64,000 nt of DNA from UBA3076 sp964646435 (GCA_964646435.1 CAZYEJ010000001.1:17710-81709), one strand, 5' to 3'; counted from the stretch's first letter, positions 24,970 through 34,504 are shown. A program made the numbers and translations. Notes: generated from the letters alone by a model not told the origin.

Positions 24970-26136
24970 TCATTGAACGGCTCTTCCCTTGGGTATGGAT
25001 TCCGGTTCGGCGCGGACACCCGGCTTCACGCCTTCCCGATCGACTGAAGTTACGATAAGCTCTCCAGGCTCAAGACCCGACACCACCTCGGTGAACTGCC
25101 AATTGGAAAGCCCCGGTTCGATTATACGTTCCTCTATAAGCCCGTCGACCCGGCAGACAAGCACCCTGTTGCCTTCCAGAATGGCCTCGGTCGGTATTCG
25201 AAGCACATCATCCCGCACATCAAGGACAATCTCCACATCGGCGCTGTAGCCCGGAAGCAGATTTTCATTGCCCGGCAGGGCGGCAAAGACCGTCTCTACC
25301 TCAACGGTCCGGGCCTGCTTTTCCACCTCCAGCACATAAGGTGCGATGCGCCTGACCAGGCCCTTGAAATTCGTTTTTGGGAATGCGTCCAAAGTGATGC
25401 GCGCCTCCATTCCGATCCTGATGGCCGTAGCATCCACTTCGTCTATAGGGGCGGAGACATAAAGGCAGCTTGTATCAATAAGATCCACAACAGGCAGCGT
25501 AGCCACACCTGTGGGCGAGGGTGTGACAAACTCGCCTAGTTCGCCGTTCACCTCTGCAACAGTCCCTGCGAACGGTGCTCTAAGGATAGTATGGTCCAGA
25601 ATTGCGCGGGCGAATTTAATGCGAGCGGCACTCATCTTAACTCTCGCATGGGCAGCTTCACAGCTCGCCCGCCGAGCCTTGGCATTGGTGACGGCTTTGT
25701 CGAAGTCCGCCTCTGAGACCAGATCCTTTTTGCGGAGCCTCACCAGCCGGTCAGCATCGCGTTGCGCCACTTCAGCCAGAAAACAGGCCTCCTCTGCTTT
25801 TGCCCGGCTTGTTGTGCCTTCGCTCTCCGCCAGCTTCACCTCGGCCTCCAGATCCTTATTCAGGAGCACCAGTAGTACCTGGCCTGATTCAACGCGATCA
25901 CCCTCGTGTACCAAAAGTTTATGGATCTGTCCTCCAATGGCCGGTGCAAGCCAAGCCCGCCGGCAGGCCTTGACAGTGCCGGAGCGCGTATTGGCCACAG
26001 TCGCCTCGACGCGCCCGCTATCCACGATCTGGACGACAACTGAAACCGGCTTGTCCCTCATGACATAGAAAAGGATCAATGCCGCGACAACAAAAATGAT
26101 AAGTACAATTACAATGCGGCGCAGTAAAGGCTTCAT
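24970..26136 (-). CDS. Membrane-fusion (periplasmic adaptor) protein, MacA/HlyD type
   Basis: It has an N-terminal membrane anchor (IVIVLIIFVVAALILFYVM), a split lipoyl half-motif (GGQIHKLLVHEGDRVESGQV), a helical hairpin rich in E, A and R, the second half-motif ILRAPFAGTVAEVNGELGEF, a beta-barrel and a C-terminal membrane-proximal domain. It should link an inner-membrane exporter to an outer-membrane channel. I start at 26136 (MKPLLRR, GGGG upstream); 26178 (MGKILATL, GGAG eight bases upstream) is nearly as good. It is on the same strand as the MacB-like genes at 10.0-13.5 kb and probably their partner, now separated by the island and prfC. Confidence 0.88.
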   Translation of the reverse strand: MKPLLRRIVIVLIIFVVAALILFYVMRDKPVSVVVQIVDSGRVEATVANTRSGTVKACRRAWLAPAIGGQIHKLLVHEGDRVESGQVLLVLLNKDLEAEVKLAESEGTTSRAKAEEACFLAEVAQRDADRLVRLRKKDLVSEADFDKAVTNAKARRASCEAAHARVKMSAARIKFARAILDHTILRAPFAGTVAEVNGELGEFVTPSPTGVATLPVVDLIDTSCLYVSAPIDEVDATAIRIGMEARITLDAFPKTNFKGLVRRIAPYVLEVEKQARTVEVETVFAALPGNENLLPGYSADVEIVLDVRDDVLRIPTEAILEGNRVLVCRVDGLIEERIIEPGLSNWQFTEVVSGLEPGELIVTSVDREGVKPGVRAEPESIPKGRAVQ

Positions 26137-26307
26137 GTTTCCCCGGGTTCTATTCAGGGTTGCCAGTATCTTGCCCATCCGGAAATCTCCGGCGGGCAGG
26201 AAACAGAAATTTTGCAAGTGGCTTTAATGTTATTTTTTTTCAGGCCCTTATATGAAATTAACATACCGCAAAAGTCAAATTAACATAGCCCAAAGTTGGT
26301 GCCGAGG

Positions 26308-26336
26308 TTGACAAAGCTAAATAGGTTCATCATAAT
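26308..26336 (+). promoter_or_regulatory. Sigma-70 promoter of tRNA-Phe
   Basis: A perfect TTGACA at 26308-26313 is followed after 17 bp by CATAAT at 26331-26336, which is 14 bp before the mature tRNA 5' end. Spacing and position fit a strong stable-RNA promoter. Confidence 0.75.
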
Positions 26337-26350
26337 GCTTGAGAAATTCA

Positions 26351-26426
26351 GCCGAGATAGCTCAGTCGGTAGAGCAGTGGACTGAAAATCCACGTGTCGA
26401 TGGTTCGATTCCGTCTCTCGGCACCA
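26351..26426 (+). tRNA. tRNA-Phe (anticodon GAA)
   Basis: A 76-nt cloverleaf with acceptor stem GCCGAGA/TCTCGGC, anticodon stem GTGGA/TCCAC around loop CTGAAAA (anticodon GAA), T-arm GGTTCGATTCC and encoded CCA. It has its own promoter and terminator. Confidence 0.97.
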
Positions 26427-26434
26427 ATAAAAAT

Positions 26435-26466
26435 AAAAGGTTAACTCAAATCGGGTTAACCTTTTT
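26435..26466 (+). terminator. Rho-independent terminator after tRNA-Phe
   Basis: AAAAGGTTAAC pairs with GTTAACCTTTT across a 9-base loop and continues into T residues, nine bases after the tRNA CCA. Confidence 0.8.
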
Positions 26467-26585
26467 AATTTCTACTGCTATCTTGCCGCTGTTTCCGTGT
26501 TAAAGCTCGGAACCGACATTTAGAAAAGACTTCTTGTTATTACTTCGTGAACGGTTATATTATCCTTAAAATGTTTTTCATCTTG

Positions 26586-26662
<77 letters not shown>

Positions 26663-26668
26663 ATGATT

Positions 26669-27484
26669 TCATAGAAGCCTTTGTTTTTCATTTGGTATAA
26701 GACAAGAAGCCTTCCGTGGTTCTATTTTCAGCGTCCCTCCAATTTGCTCTGCCCTGACCTTTGCTAGATTGAGAGCCAGGATAAGAAAAAGATAGTTAGA
26801 GGTCTTCTGTGTGTGCTCGTTTGATTCCTGCGAGTATCTGCTGATATCTTGATCCCAGTCGGCTGGGAAAGCATTTCCTGTATGCTCAAATTCTAAAGAC
26901 CAGGTAGCCTTATCTTTTTGGCGCAATGTTATTTTTAGATCACGTTCTTCGGTTTCTAGCATTTGTTTTATGCAAGCATCTAACAATCCGCCAATCAAGT
27001 CACGAAGGTAACCTTCATTAATTACGATCAGGGTCTGGGTAGCCGATAAAGCCAACTGTTTTTTCACCTGATGCTTGAAAAACAGGTCTGCATTCCAGAA
27101 ATCCACTTCTTCTTCAAGTACCTGGCTCAGAATTAGAGGCCTCCGCCCGTCTTCCCCCTCTTGGCTTCTATTGGTAATTACGTTGACCATATTTTCCGCA
27201 CGAGCCAGCGTCTCTTCCATCCGCAAAAATCGTTCTGTTCTCTTCTGCATATTGTCCGCAAGCTCCTTCAACTGGTTGGCGGCAGTATCAGGCAGGCTGG
27301 GGACAAGGGTAGACTCAATGGCCTCCAGATCTTTTGCAATATCCATTTTTAACATTTCAATATGCATGGAGAGGATCTGTATAGGACCTTTTAAGTTATG
27401 AATAATGCCCTTTGTAAGATATCCGATCTTGCTGTTTTGGAAGCAGCTATATAAAAAATTTTCTGGAAACTGAATATTTTCCAT
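26669..27484 (-). CDS. Degenerate sensor-histidine-kinase-like protein
   Basis: The 271-residue cytoplasmic protein has a recognisable H-box, GIIHNLKGPIQILSMHIEML, with candidate phospho-acceptor His29, and a long dimerisation hairpin. The N-box region reads RDLIGGLLDACIKQML, without the catalytic Asn, and no DxGxG ATP-lid motif is visible, so kinase activity is doubtful. It may be a phosphotransfer or dimerisation protein for another system. AAGG lies about 10 bases before the ATG. It is divergent from the DUF6178-like gene across a 179-bp AT-rich gap in which I see no clear operator. Confidence 0.75.
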   Translation of the reverse strand: MENIQFPENFLYSCFQNSKIGYLTKGIIHNLKGPIQILSMHIEMLKMDIAKDLEAIESTLVPSLPDTAANQLKELADNMQKRTERFLRMEETLARAENMVNVITNRSQEGEDGRRPLILSQVLEEEVDFWNADLFFKHQVKKQLALSATQTLIVINEGYLRDLIGGLLDACIKQMLETEERDLKITLRQKDKATWSLEFEHTGNAFPADWDQDISRYSQESNEHTQKTSNYLFLILALNLAKVRAEQIGGTLKIEPRKASCLIPNEKQRLL

Positions 27485-27663
27485 GATTTTTTTCCTTAAA
27501 TAAAAAAATAGGGGTTGAGAAATTTAGGAATAAAAATCAATAAGTACCTTCAATTCCTCAATTATCAATATTAAAATTCAGTCCTGCTTGTGGGACTTGT
27601 CCAATATGATTATTGTTCATTGAACTTATACTACTATTCTATCGGTAAAAAAGGAACGAAGAC

Positions 27664-29442
27664 TTGAGTATTCTTAAACCCGATTCACTTTTAACCTTGC
27701 CCGAGGCTGAGACAGAGATACTTATGAATGAGCTGTCTCTTGCTGAGCAGGCATCTGTGGTCTTAATGACTCCATGGGAGAGGCGTCAGAAAATAATACT
27801 ACTTTCTCAGGATAGCATGGCCCTTGTGCAAGGATTGCCGGTTGAGGAATTATTCTGGACTGTCAAGGCAATTGGGCCTCAGGATGCTGTTCACATTTTG
27901 AATTTAGCAAATGCGGAACAGTTACAGTTCATGTTCGATCTGGACTGGTGGCATAAGGCTGAACTCAGGCCTGAGAAAATAGCAACATGGATATTACTCC
28001 TTTTTGAAATCGGCGAAGAGGCGATGGCATCCTGGTTACATTGGCTGATGAAAAAAGATGAGACACTTCTTCCTGCCATTTTGAGGCCATTTATCCGGAT
28101 CTACAAAAGGCCTGATGACATGGATATACAGGAAGCCAAGGACGTACTCCCTAGTTTTACTTTGGATAATGTGTATTTCGTGTTTTTCAAAAAGGAGGCG
28201 TTGCAGCCAATCTGGGGACGTTTTCTCATGAAGATGCTGGAGGTATCGCCTGGTCTCTACAGGGATGTATTGGAGACCATTCTCTGGGAGAATGAGGCTA
28301 AAAATATGGAAAAATCCTTTCGTCTCCGGCGTTCAAGAATAGGAGATTGGGGCCTTCCTGACTATTATGACGCCCTTGATATTTACGCCCCTCTGCCTGG
28401 TAATCATATTAGAAAAGTTGAAATTGCCTATTTTGAAAGAGAAACAGGACCTGATATTCTGCTGCCGGCCTTTGTGCCCACTCTATACATGGGAGACTAT
28501 CCGGTCCTTCGAACTGCTATAGAAGAACTGTCAGGCACAAGATTAATGGAGCGAATTGTCCGGGAATGGGCAGGCGCTGCAAACAAGGTCCTTATGGTAG
28601 ATGATGTTGACCTCGATGACCCTGATGCATTACGCAATTCACTTTTTAAGGTGGCAGCCTTGCTTAATCTAGGCTTGGAAGCTGCGGCGAAGACAGAACA
28701 TAGGTCCCCAAATGACATCCTGAAATCCGGTGTATTAGAAGATATAATAAGACTTGCCAATACCATGACCAGGAGATTGGCTGCAAAGGCCCGCAACCTG
28801 GTGGACTCCGGCCGGATATCCAAGGATTTCTTACATTTGCCTGAAGCATGGGCAGACGCCTTAAAGGGACTATTATTTAAGTGTCCCATGTTATGGGACC
28901 CTGCCCTCAGCAAGTACCGCCCATTTTGTAATACGGCAGATCTTGCCGCAATGGAAAATCTTATAACCACCGCAGATGAGTGGACACGCCTTATGGCTTG
29001 CATCTTACCTCAACATGGAAATTGGGCTGTGGAGATTCCCTGGACCTCAACCAACTTAGGCCATCCGAATGAGCTTATTTTACCTCAAGCCCTTTTGACC
29101 GCCCTTGCCCAAAAGACATTAGGTGGAGAGTTAAAATTTTATCCTGTACCCGCAGGGAAACTCAACTACTTGAGAAACACGTGGTTCCCGGATAGCCCAA
29201 CTCCTTCATTCAGTGAAGAAAAGAATTCTCCAGGGCCTGGACCACTATTAGAGACAGTCAAACATTGCGTAGAGGCCCTGCAACCTGTTGTCGAGCAGGC
29301 AGGTTTTACGCGCGAAAGGCTTGATTCAATGGTGAATGAGTCTTTAATGACACTTTACGAAGAATGGAGGGATTTGCCGGCAGACATGCCGATTGATGGT
29401 CGTTTTGTCTTTTCCCTTATTATTGATCTGGAGGCTGATTGA
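27664..29442 (+). CDS. DUF6178-family protein, function unknown
   Basis: The 592-residue soluble, largely helical protein starts at TTG with AAGGAACG nine bases upstream. Segments such as LVQGLPVEELFWTVKAIG and EQLQFMFDLDWWHKAELRPEK match what I know of DUF6178 proteins, which occur mainly in Desulfobacterota and have no assigned role. There is no signal peptide, membrane span or obvious catalytic motif; the C-terminus reads WRDLPADMPIDGRFVFSLI. It lies 112 bp upstream of cbiL. The family call is from memory of sequence style, not a search. Confidence 0.72.
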   Translation: MSILKPDSLLTLPEAETEILMNELSLAEQASVVLMTPWERRQKIILLSQDSMALVQGLPVEELFWTVKAIGPQDAVHILNLANAEQLQFMFDLDWWHKAELRPEKIATWILLLFEIGEEAMASWLHWLMKKDETLLPAILRPFIRIYKRPDDMDIQEAKDVLPSFTLDNVYFVFFKKEALQPIWGRFLMKMLEVSPGLYRDVLETILWENEAKNMEKSFRLRRSRIGDWGLPDYYDALDIYAPLPGNHIRKVEIAYFERETGPDILLPAFVPTLYMGDYPVLRTAIEELSGTRLMERIVREWAGAANKVLMVDDVDLDDPDALRNSLFKVAALLNLGLEAAAKTEHRSPNDILKSGVLEDIIRLANTMTRRLAAKARNLVDSGRISKDFLHLPEAWADALKGLLFKCPMLWDPALSKYRPFCNTADLAAMENLITTADEWTRLMACILPQHGNWAVEIPWTSTNLGHPNELILPQALLTALAQKTLGGELKFYPVPAGKLNYLRNTWFPDSPTPSFSEEKNSPGPGPLLETVKHCVEALQPVVEQAGFTRERLDSMVNESLMTLYEEWRDLPADMPIDGRFVFSLIIDLEAD

Positions 29443-29553
29443 CTATCCAAATGATCTCATCACTTGTTCCGGTCCTCATGCAGCAATGAGTAAAAAAATT
29501 TTGAATCCGCAACTTGCAGCTTTCCTGCACAGCGGGCAGGAAGAAGGCAGCTA

Positions 29554-30303
29554 ATGGGCTCAATGTCTATTCCCGCGAGCGAGAAAAAAAAACAAGCCTT
29601 GGGAAAATTGTGCGCAATTGGAGTAGGGCCCGGGGATTCAGAACTTTTGACTATTAAGGCCGTGCAAAGACTGAAAGATATGAAAACAGTGTTTGCAGCC
29701 ACCTCCAGCAAACAACAAGATAGCCTTGCAGTACAGATAGCCAGACCTCATCTTAATCCAGGGGCAGAACTCATCCCTTTACATTTCCCGATGGTCAGGG
29801 ATAAACAGCTACTTGAAAATGTATGGACAGAAAATGCAAGGAAGGTACTTGATGTGCTGAGGCGTCCGGCTGACGCCGCCTTTATAACATTAGGCGACCC
29901 GTCCACTTACTCAACCTTTACCTATCTTATAAGACATATTGAATATCTTGAGCCCGGCATTGAGGCTGAAATTATACCCGGCATAACTTCATACCAGGCA
30001 GCCGCAGCCAGGACAGGTGTGCCTCTTGCTCAGGGTGAAGAGTCCCTGGCAATTGTCTCCGGGGCAGGGGGAGGGCAGGAACTCAAGCAGATGCTGGGAG
30101 TTGCTGATAATCTGGTGGTCTTAAAAGTTTACCGTCATTTCAGGGAAATATTAGAGGTAATCCGCGAAGAGGATATGCTTGACAAGTCAGTCGCAGTCAG
30201 GAAATGTGGCCTGCCTGGAGAGAGCATCAGCCGCGATATAGAGACATGGGACGGGGATAGGCCCTCTTACTTTACTTTGTTACTTGTCAAGAAACAGGTC
30301 TAA
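29554..30303 (+). CDS. cbiL: Cobalt-precorrin-2 / precorrin-2 C20-methyltransferase
   Basis: The 249-residue tetrapyrrole methylase has GVGPGDSELLTIKAVQRLK at the SAM-binding N-terminus, a central TLGDPSTYSTFTYL block and PGITSYQAAAARTGVPLA, all typical of CbiL/CobI. It adds the C20 methyl group in corrin ring synthesis from precorrin-2 (cobalt form in anaerobes). No other cobalamin genes are nearby and I see no cobalamin riboswitch upstream. Its TAA directly abuts repeat R3. Two in-frame ATGs (29554 and 29563) are possible starts; GAAGG precedes the first. Confidence 0.9.
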   Translation: MGSMSIPASEKKKQALGKLCAIGVGPGDSELLTIKAVQRLKDMKTVFAATSSKQQDSLAVQIARPHLNPGAELIPLHFPMVRDKQLLENVWTENARKVLDVLRRPADAAFITLGDPSTYSTFTYLIRHIEYLEPGIEAEIIPGITSYQAAAARTGVPLAQGEESLAIVSGAGGGQELKQMLGVADNLVVLKVYRHFREILEVIREEDMLDKSVAVRKCGLPGESISRDIETWDGDRPSYFTLLLVKKQV

Positions 30304-30304
30304 C

Positions 30305-30454
30305 TGTAAGCGTTTACAGGGCACCGCATTTGCTTTGTTGTCGGGCACTTGAAGTACAGGAAGTACGTCTGCGTACCCTCCGCCTCGCATCTGCAGCACC
30401 CTGTAAACGCTTACCGGTGCGGTAAAACGGGCGTTGTAACCCCGTGAACGGTTA
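30305..30454 (-). repeat. Dispersed repeat R, copy 3 (150 bp) with perfect 16-bp inverted ends
   Basis: GTAAGCGTTTACAGGG at 30306-30321 is exactly complementary to CCCTGTAAACGCTTAC at 30399-30414. The outer arm (GTAAAACGGGCGTTGTAACC and beyond) follows to 30454. It fills almost the whole gap between cbiL and the pseudouridine synthase gene. Confidence 0.92.
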
Positions 30455-30471
30455 GGACAAAGGCAAAAAGG

Positions 30472-31191
30472 TTGTGTAACAATCGACAATCACAAATCCA
30501 ATTAGGGCATGTAGCGGTCTTGTACGAGGACAACCACCTCCTGGCACTTTCAAAACCTGCATGTGTTCCGACCGTCCCTGATTCCAGTAAAGACATGTCA
30601 CTGCTGGACTGGGGCAAGATGTATCTGAAAAAGACCAGGAGCAAGCCCGGCAATGTCTTTCTCGGAACGGTTCATAGACTTGACCGTCCTGTCTCGGGGA
30701 TAGTCTGCTTTGCCGTCACATCAAAGGCCGCTTCCAGGCTTTCCGACCAGCTCCGGACACATAGGATGTCCAAGACTTACCTGGCTTTGACTGAAAGAAA
30801 ACCCCCATCTGAGTACGGGGTGCTTGAGCACATAATCAAAAAAAACAATGCAAAAAACATAGTAAGGGTAATATCTCCCGGCTCTATAGAAACCGGAGGA
30901 AAATTTGCTCGGACTTCCTGGGCGTTGCTTGAGGCCAAGAAGGGTATCTATTTACTTGAACTCAAACCGGAAACCGGACGTCCGCATCAACTGAGGGTTC
31001 AGTGTGCTGCTATGGGATGTCCCCTGCTTGGTGACATCAAATACGGTGCCGAAGCCCCATTGCCTGATGCCTCTATTGGTCTTCATGCCTATAAATTAGA
31101 GTTATTACATCCTGTTCGAAAGGAAGGACTTAGCTTTTCAACTCCGCCTCCGGATTCAGGGCCATGGAGACCTTTTTGGGGTAGACTCTGA
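30472..31191 (+). CDS. RluA/RluD-family RNA pseudouridine synthase
   Basis: The 239-residue enzyme carries the catalytic motif GTVHRLDRPVSGIVCFA (Asp71) and the C-terminal block ETGRPHQLRVQCAAMGCPLLGD. It isomerises uridine to pseudouridine in rRNA or tRNA. There is no N-terminal S4 domain. TTG at 30472 is the only plausible start before the conserved VLYEDNHLLALSKPA; it falls 18 bp after repeat R3, so the promoter or leader probably includes the repeat. The target site cannot be told from sequence. Confidence 0.9.
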   Translation: MCNNRQSQIQLGHVAVLYEDNHLLALSKPACVPTVPDSSKDMSLLDWGKMYLKKTRSKPGNVFLGTVHRLDRPVSGIVCFAVTSKAASRLSDQLRTHRMSKTYLALTERKPPSEYGVLEHIIKKNNAKNIVRVISPGSIETGGKFARTSWALLEAKKGIYLLELKPETGRPHQLRVQCAAMGCPLLGDIKYGAEAPLPDASIGLHAYKLELLHPVRKEGLSFSTPPPDSGPWRPFWGRL

Positions 31192-31208
31192 ACCTCTGAA
31201 CGATTACT

Positions 31209-31353
31209 GATTACACTGTAAAAAGTCTGAAACATGATTCCGCTCAAAAAGCCCGAGATGCAAGGCGTGAAATTTTCCAGGCAGGAGACGTATTTATCGT
31301 ACGTCGCATGGGCTGAAAAATTGAAGCAACGCCGCAGATTGGATTTTTCAGCG
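31209..31353 (-). repeat. Dispersed repeat B, copy 1
   Basis: The strings GATTACACTG, AACATGATTCCGCTCAAAAA, GCCCGAGATGC and CGCCGCAGATTGGATTTTTC reappear in reverse orientation at 56815-56999, where element P interrupts the copy. It ends 31 bp before the real start of the GH57 gene and by chance keeps an open frame, giving that ORF a spurious 50-residue N-terminal extension. Confidence 0.85.
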
Positions 31354-31383
31354 AAATCATTACTATATTCAAAAGGAGCTGCC

Positions 31384-34300
31384 ATGGCTGCTTTACAATT
31401 AGAACCTCTTTTTACCTCCAAGATATTCTGCAAGACCTTTTCAACATCGAATATGACGGTGGAAGTTGCAGGAAACCTCATTCGGGCAATATGGAATGAG
31501 GAACTTTCAAAACAGGTGAATACAGCCGAAGAAGACCTGTTCATAGAGGTCAGAAAGAAGACAAAAGAATTACCAATTCTGGAAAAGAAGGTCTCACACC
31601 TCCTCTCCACTGAGTTTCATCTGGACGCTGATGGCCCTATCCAACTCAGACTTATTAAGAAAAAGCACTATCAGTTGCACCTTTCCACATCTTTTCATTA
31701 CACGCCCAAGGTAGTCATGATCTCGGAAAACGAGAGGCGTCATCACCTGAAATGGATGGATATTGACTGGGAACATGTACAGCGAGAGGTAGAGATATCA
31801 TCAGGGCTCGATTGGAAAAAGGATATAGATATTTTTCTGCACGTAATTAGATGGCCGGAGCCGTCTACAGGCCTTAAAGAACAGGAATGGCTCCATACAG
31901 GCCTCTCCAATCACGCCATAGTCCTTGGGGCCTTAAAAGAGGTCTCTCTGATAATAGCACCTAAAACGTACATAGAAAAAACTTATCTAACCAATCACCA
32001 AATCACCAAATCACCAAATCACCCAATTCTTAAGACCTTATTCAGGCTCGTTTTCAAACTGCCGGAGGTCGTCCGGGAATTGGCTTTTCTGGATTTTGAG
32101 ATAAATCCTTCTTTCCCATTCATGGAACTAAAACGGGAGATCTGGGAAGGAGACACTATACAGCTTAGGGCGTGGTGGAACATACCTGATAAATGCTGGA
32201 AGAGGGTAGAAAAAGATTTGCTGGCTCCTAAGGGGCTGGACTGGAAAGACATAGATATCTGCATACAGCTCAACCAATTCGAACCCCATCCTATATTCCA
32301 AAGCACAAACTGGCTGTTCACAGATATCCAGGATGGAAACGCCTATCAGGCTGCCCTGATAATAAGACCAAAAAAAAAGGGCGAGAAGGATCTGAGCCCT
32401 GCTGTTATTATATCCAATATAGCCGGCGTTCCTGCAAAGCCGGATCAAATCGTTTTATTGCCCATTGATGAAGGGCGAATTTTTACTTACTGGCACCTTG
32501 ACAGGGAAAGGCTGGCAAAACGTCTTGATGCCCTTTCAGGGGGCGACCACGGAAAAGTACGCACGTATATCAGGGTATTTCATGATTGGGCAGGAGGCCT
32601 GCATCATCACATGGACGTAGAAGTACATCTGGATTTTTCAGACAACTGGTACCTTCAAGCCGCGCCGGACAGAATTTACAGGGTACAACTTGTTGCCATC
32701 TCAGATCAGGGGAAGATTGAGTCTCTCACTGATGCATCAAATTCGGTACAGACAAACAGGGTATCCCCGGGTGGTAATCCGGTATCATACAAAGAAATTG
32801 ACTTGAAAATTGGACATCCCACCCAACGTGAACTCAAGTCTGTCATGGGGTCAGCTAAGCACTCAATAGGACTTGAGCTTCTCCATTTGCACGCACATCT
32901 GCCATACTTCAGGCGGAGAGTAGTATATGGCACGTCAGGCATATGGCAGCCCATGGGCTTTCCTGAAGAGTGGTTTCACGAGGCGATTCGAGAGACATAC
33001 GTTCCTCTTATTTTGACCTTTGAACGTTTGAAGTCAGAAGGGGTGGATTTCCGCATTTCAATGGATATCTCGCCGACCCTTACAAATATGATGAGATGTC
33101 CCCTGCTCCAGGAAGAATTTCTGAAATACATGGAGGCCCACATAAGCCTTGCCAGGGCGGAAGTGGACCGGACTGGGCGAGAGGCCTATGGTTATCATGA
33201 GACCGCCTGGATGCATCTCAACCGTTTTCTGGAAGTAAGAGACTGCTTTATGAGATACAAAGGGGACCTTACAAAGGCGTTAAAAAAGTTACAGGACGAG
33301 GGCTACATAGAGATCTCCACCTGTGGAGCTAACCATGCCTTTCTACCCTTCTTTACAGCATTTCCTGAATCTGTCAGAGGACAGATTCAGACCGCAGTCC
33401 TTGATTACAGAGACGTTTTTGGCAGGGATCCAATGGGCATATGGTTGCCTGAATGTGCTTATGTGCCGGGTATAGAAGATTTCCTGGAAAAGGCCGGCCT
33501 TCATTACTTTTTTACTGAAACCCATGCAGTCTTGCATGCAGACTCCCCTGCTACTTTTGGCACCCACGCACCGGTATATCTCAAAGGGAGCAATGTCGCT
33601 GCCTTTGCCAGAGATCCTGAGACAGGAAGACAGGTGTGGAGCGGTGAGGAAGGTTATCCCGGCGATCCCGACTATCTGGAGTTTCATATCAGAGGCGGCC
33701 CCTTGAAGTACAATCGAATTACCAGCCGAAAAAGCGACTACAAAGAGCCCTATGTCAGGGCATGGGCCCTTGAGAAGGCAGCCAAGCACGCCCAGCACTT
33801 CATGGAGTCAAGAAATTTCCGCTTCCAATACATAAAAAACTGGTTCTGGAAAAAACCTTTGGTAGTGGCCATGTACGACGCAGAGCTATTTGGCCATCAC
33901 TGGTACGAGGGTACGGACTTTCTCTATTATTTGCTAAAAAAGCTCTACTACAATCAGAGTGAGACGGAGTTGATTACACCCAGTGCTTACCTGGCCCGTT
34001 ATCCCAGAAATCAGGAAGTATTCATCACTCCCTCATCCTGGGGCGACAAGGGGACTTTTGACAGGTGGATATACGGCTCTGTATCATGGATGTACAAACA
34101 CTCCCACGAGGCTATCAGAGAGCTAGGAGCCATGGCCTCTGATCTCAAAGCCAACAGACAAGACGACCAACTTGCAAAACGGATAGTCAGCCAGGCAGCA
34201 AGAGAAGTGCTCCAGTCCATGAACAGCGATATTCCTTTTGTAATTTCTAACGGTCATTTTGTAGACCGCATGAAGGAATTCTTTTTCGAAGATCTGGAAC

Positions 34301-34428
34301 GGTTCTGGATACTGGCAAATCTTTACAGGAATGGTGGTGACAGGCCTGATCTCACGGCATGCAGATTACAAAGGCTTGAGATGGAAAACCCCATCTTTCC
34401 CAAAATTGATCCCTATGCTTTTGCTTAG
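31384..34428 (+). CDS. GH57 glycoside hydrolase (DUF1957) with repeated DUF4912-like N-terminal modules
   Basis: The 1014-residue protein starts at 31384, where AGGAG precedes ATG; the upstream open frame is repeat B. The N-terminal half carries three modules of the pattern W..D...W..(E/D)....-GLDWKxxDIxI-..(F/W) (for example ISSGLDWKKDIDIFLHVIRW and APKGLDWKDIDICIQLNQF). The C-terminal half is a GH57 barrel: HLHAHLPY, nucleophile Glu690 in GIWLPECAYVPG and acid Asp832 in MYDAELFGHHWYEG. By family it should be a 1,4-alpha-glucan branching or transferring enzyme. Residues near 205-215 (NHQITKSPNHP) are encoded by a short tandem repeat. It is cytoplasmic and monocistronic. Confidence 0.9.
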   Translation: MAALQLEPLFTSKIFCKTFSTSNMTVEVAGNLIRAIWNEELSKQVNTAEEDLFIEVRKKTKELPILEKKVSHLLSTEFHLDADGPIQLRLIKKKHYQLHLSTSFHYTPKVVMISENERRHHLKWMDIDWEHVQREVEISSGLDWKKDIDIFLHVIRWPEPSTGLKEQEWLHTGLSNHAIVLGALKEVSLIIAPKTYIEKTYLTNHQITKSPNHPILKTLFRLVFKLPEVVRELAFLDFEINPSFPFMELKREIWEGDTIQLRAWWNIPDKCWKRVEKDLLAPKGLDWKDIDICIQLNQFEPHPIFQSTNWLFTDIQDGNAYQAALIIRPKKKGEKDLSPAVIISNIAGVPAKPDQIVLLPIDEGRIFTYWHLDRERLAKRLDALSGGDHGKVRTYIRVFHDWAGGLHHHMDVEVHLDFSDNWYLQAAPDRIYRVQLVAISDQGKIESLTDASNSVQTNRVSPGGNPVSYKEIDLKIGHPTQRELKSVMGSAKHSIGLELLHLHAHLPYFRRRVVYGTSGIWQPMGFPEEWFHEAIRETYVPLILTFERLKSEGVDFRISMDISPTLTNMMRCPLLQEEFLKYMEAHISLARAEVDRTGREAYGYHETAWMHLNRFLEVRDCFMRYKGDLTKALKKLQDEGYIEISTCGANHAFLPFFTAFPESVRGQIQTAVLDYRDVFGRDPMGIWLPECAYVPGIEDFLEKAGLHYFFTETHAVLHADSPATFGTHAPVYLKGSNVAAFARDPETGRQVWSGEEGYPGDPDYLEFHIRGGPLKYNRITSRKSDYKEPYVRAWALEKAAKHAQHFMESRNFRFQYIKNWFWKKPLVVAMYDAELFGHHWYEGTDFLYYLLKKLYYNQSETELITPSAYLARYPRNQEVFITPSSWGDKGTFDRWIYGSVSWMYKHSHEAIRELGAMASDLKANRQDDQLAKRIVSQAAREVLQSMNSDIPFVISNGHFVDRMKEFFFEDLERFWILANLYRNGGDRPDLTACRLQRLEMENPIFPKIDPYAFA

Positions 34429-34504
34429 TGGCTCTTTCAATCCCGCCTTATCAGAATTATTTGTCCTTCGTGATTTAATAGTATAATGTACCCCGAAACA
34501 GGAC

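Noticed and set aside
29443..29553. Possible cobalamin riboswitch before cbiL or the MetE-like gene
   Set aside because: The gaps are too short or AT-rich and lack the conserved B12-box pattern.
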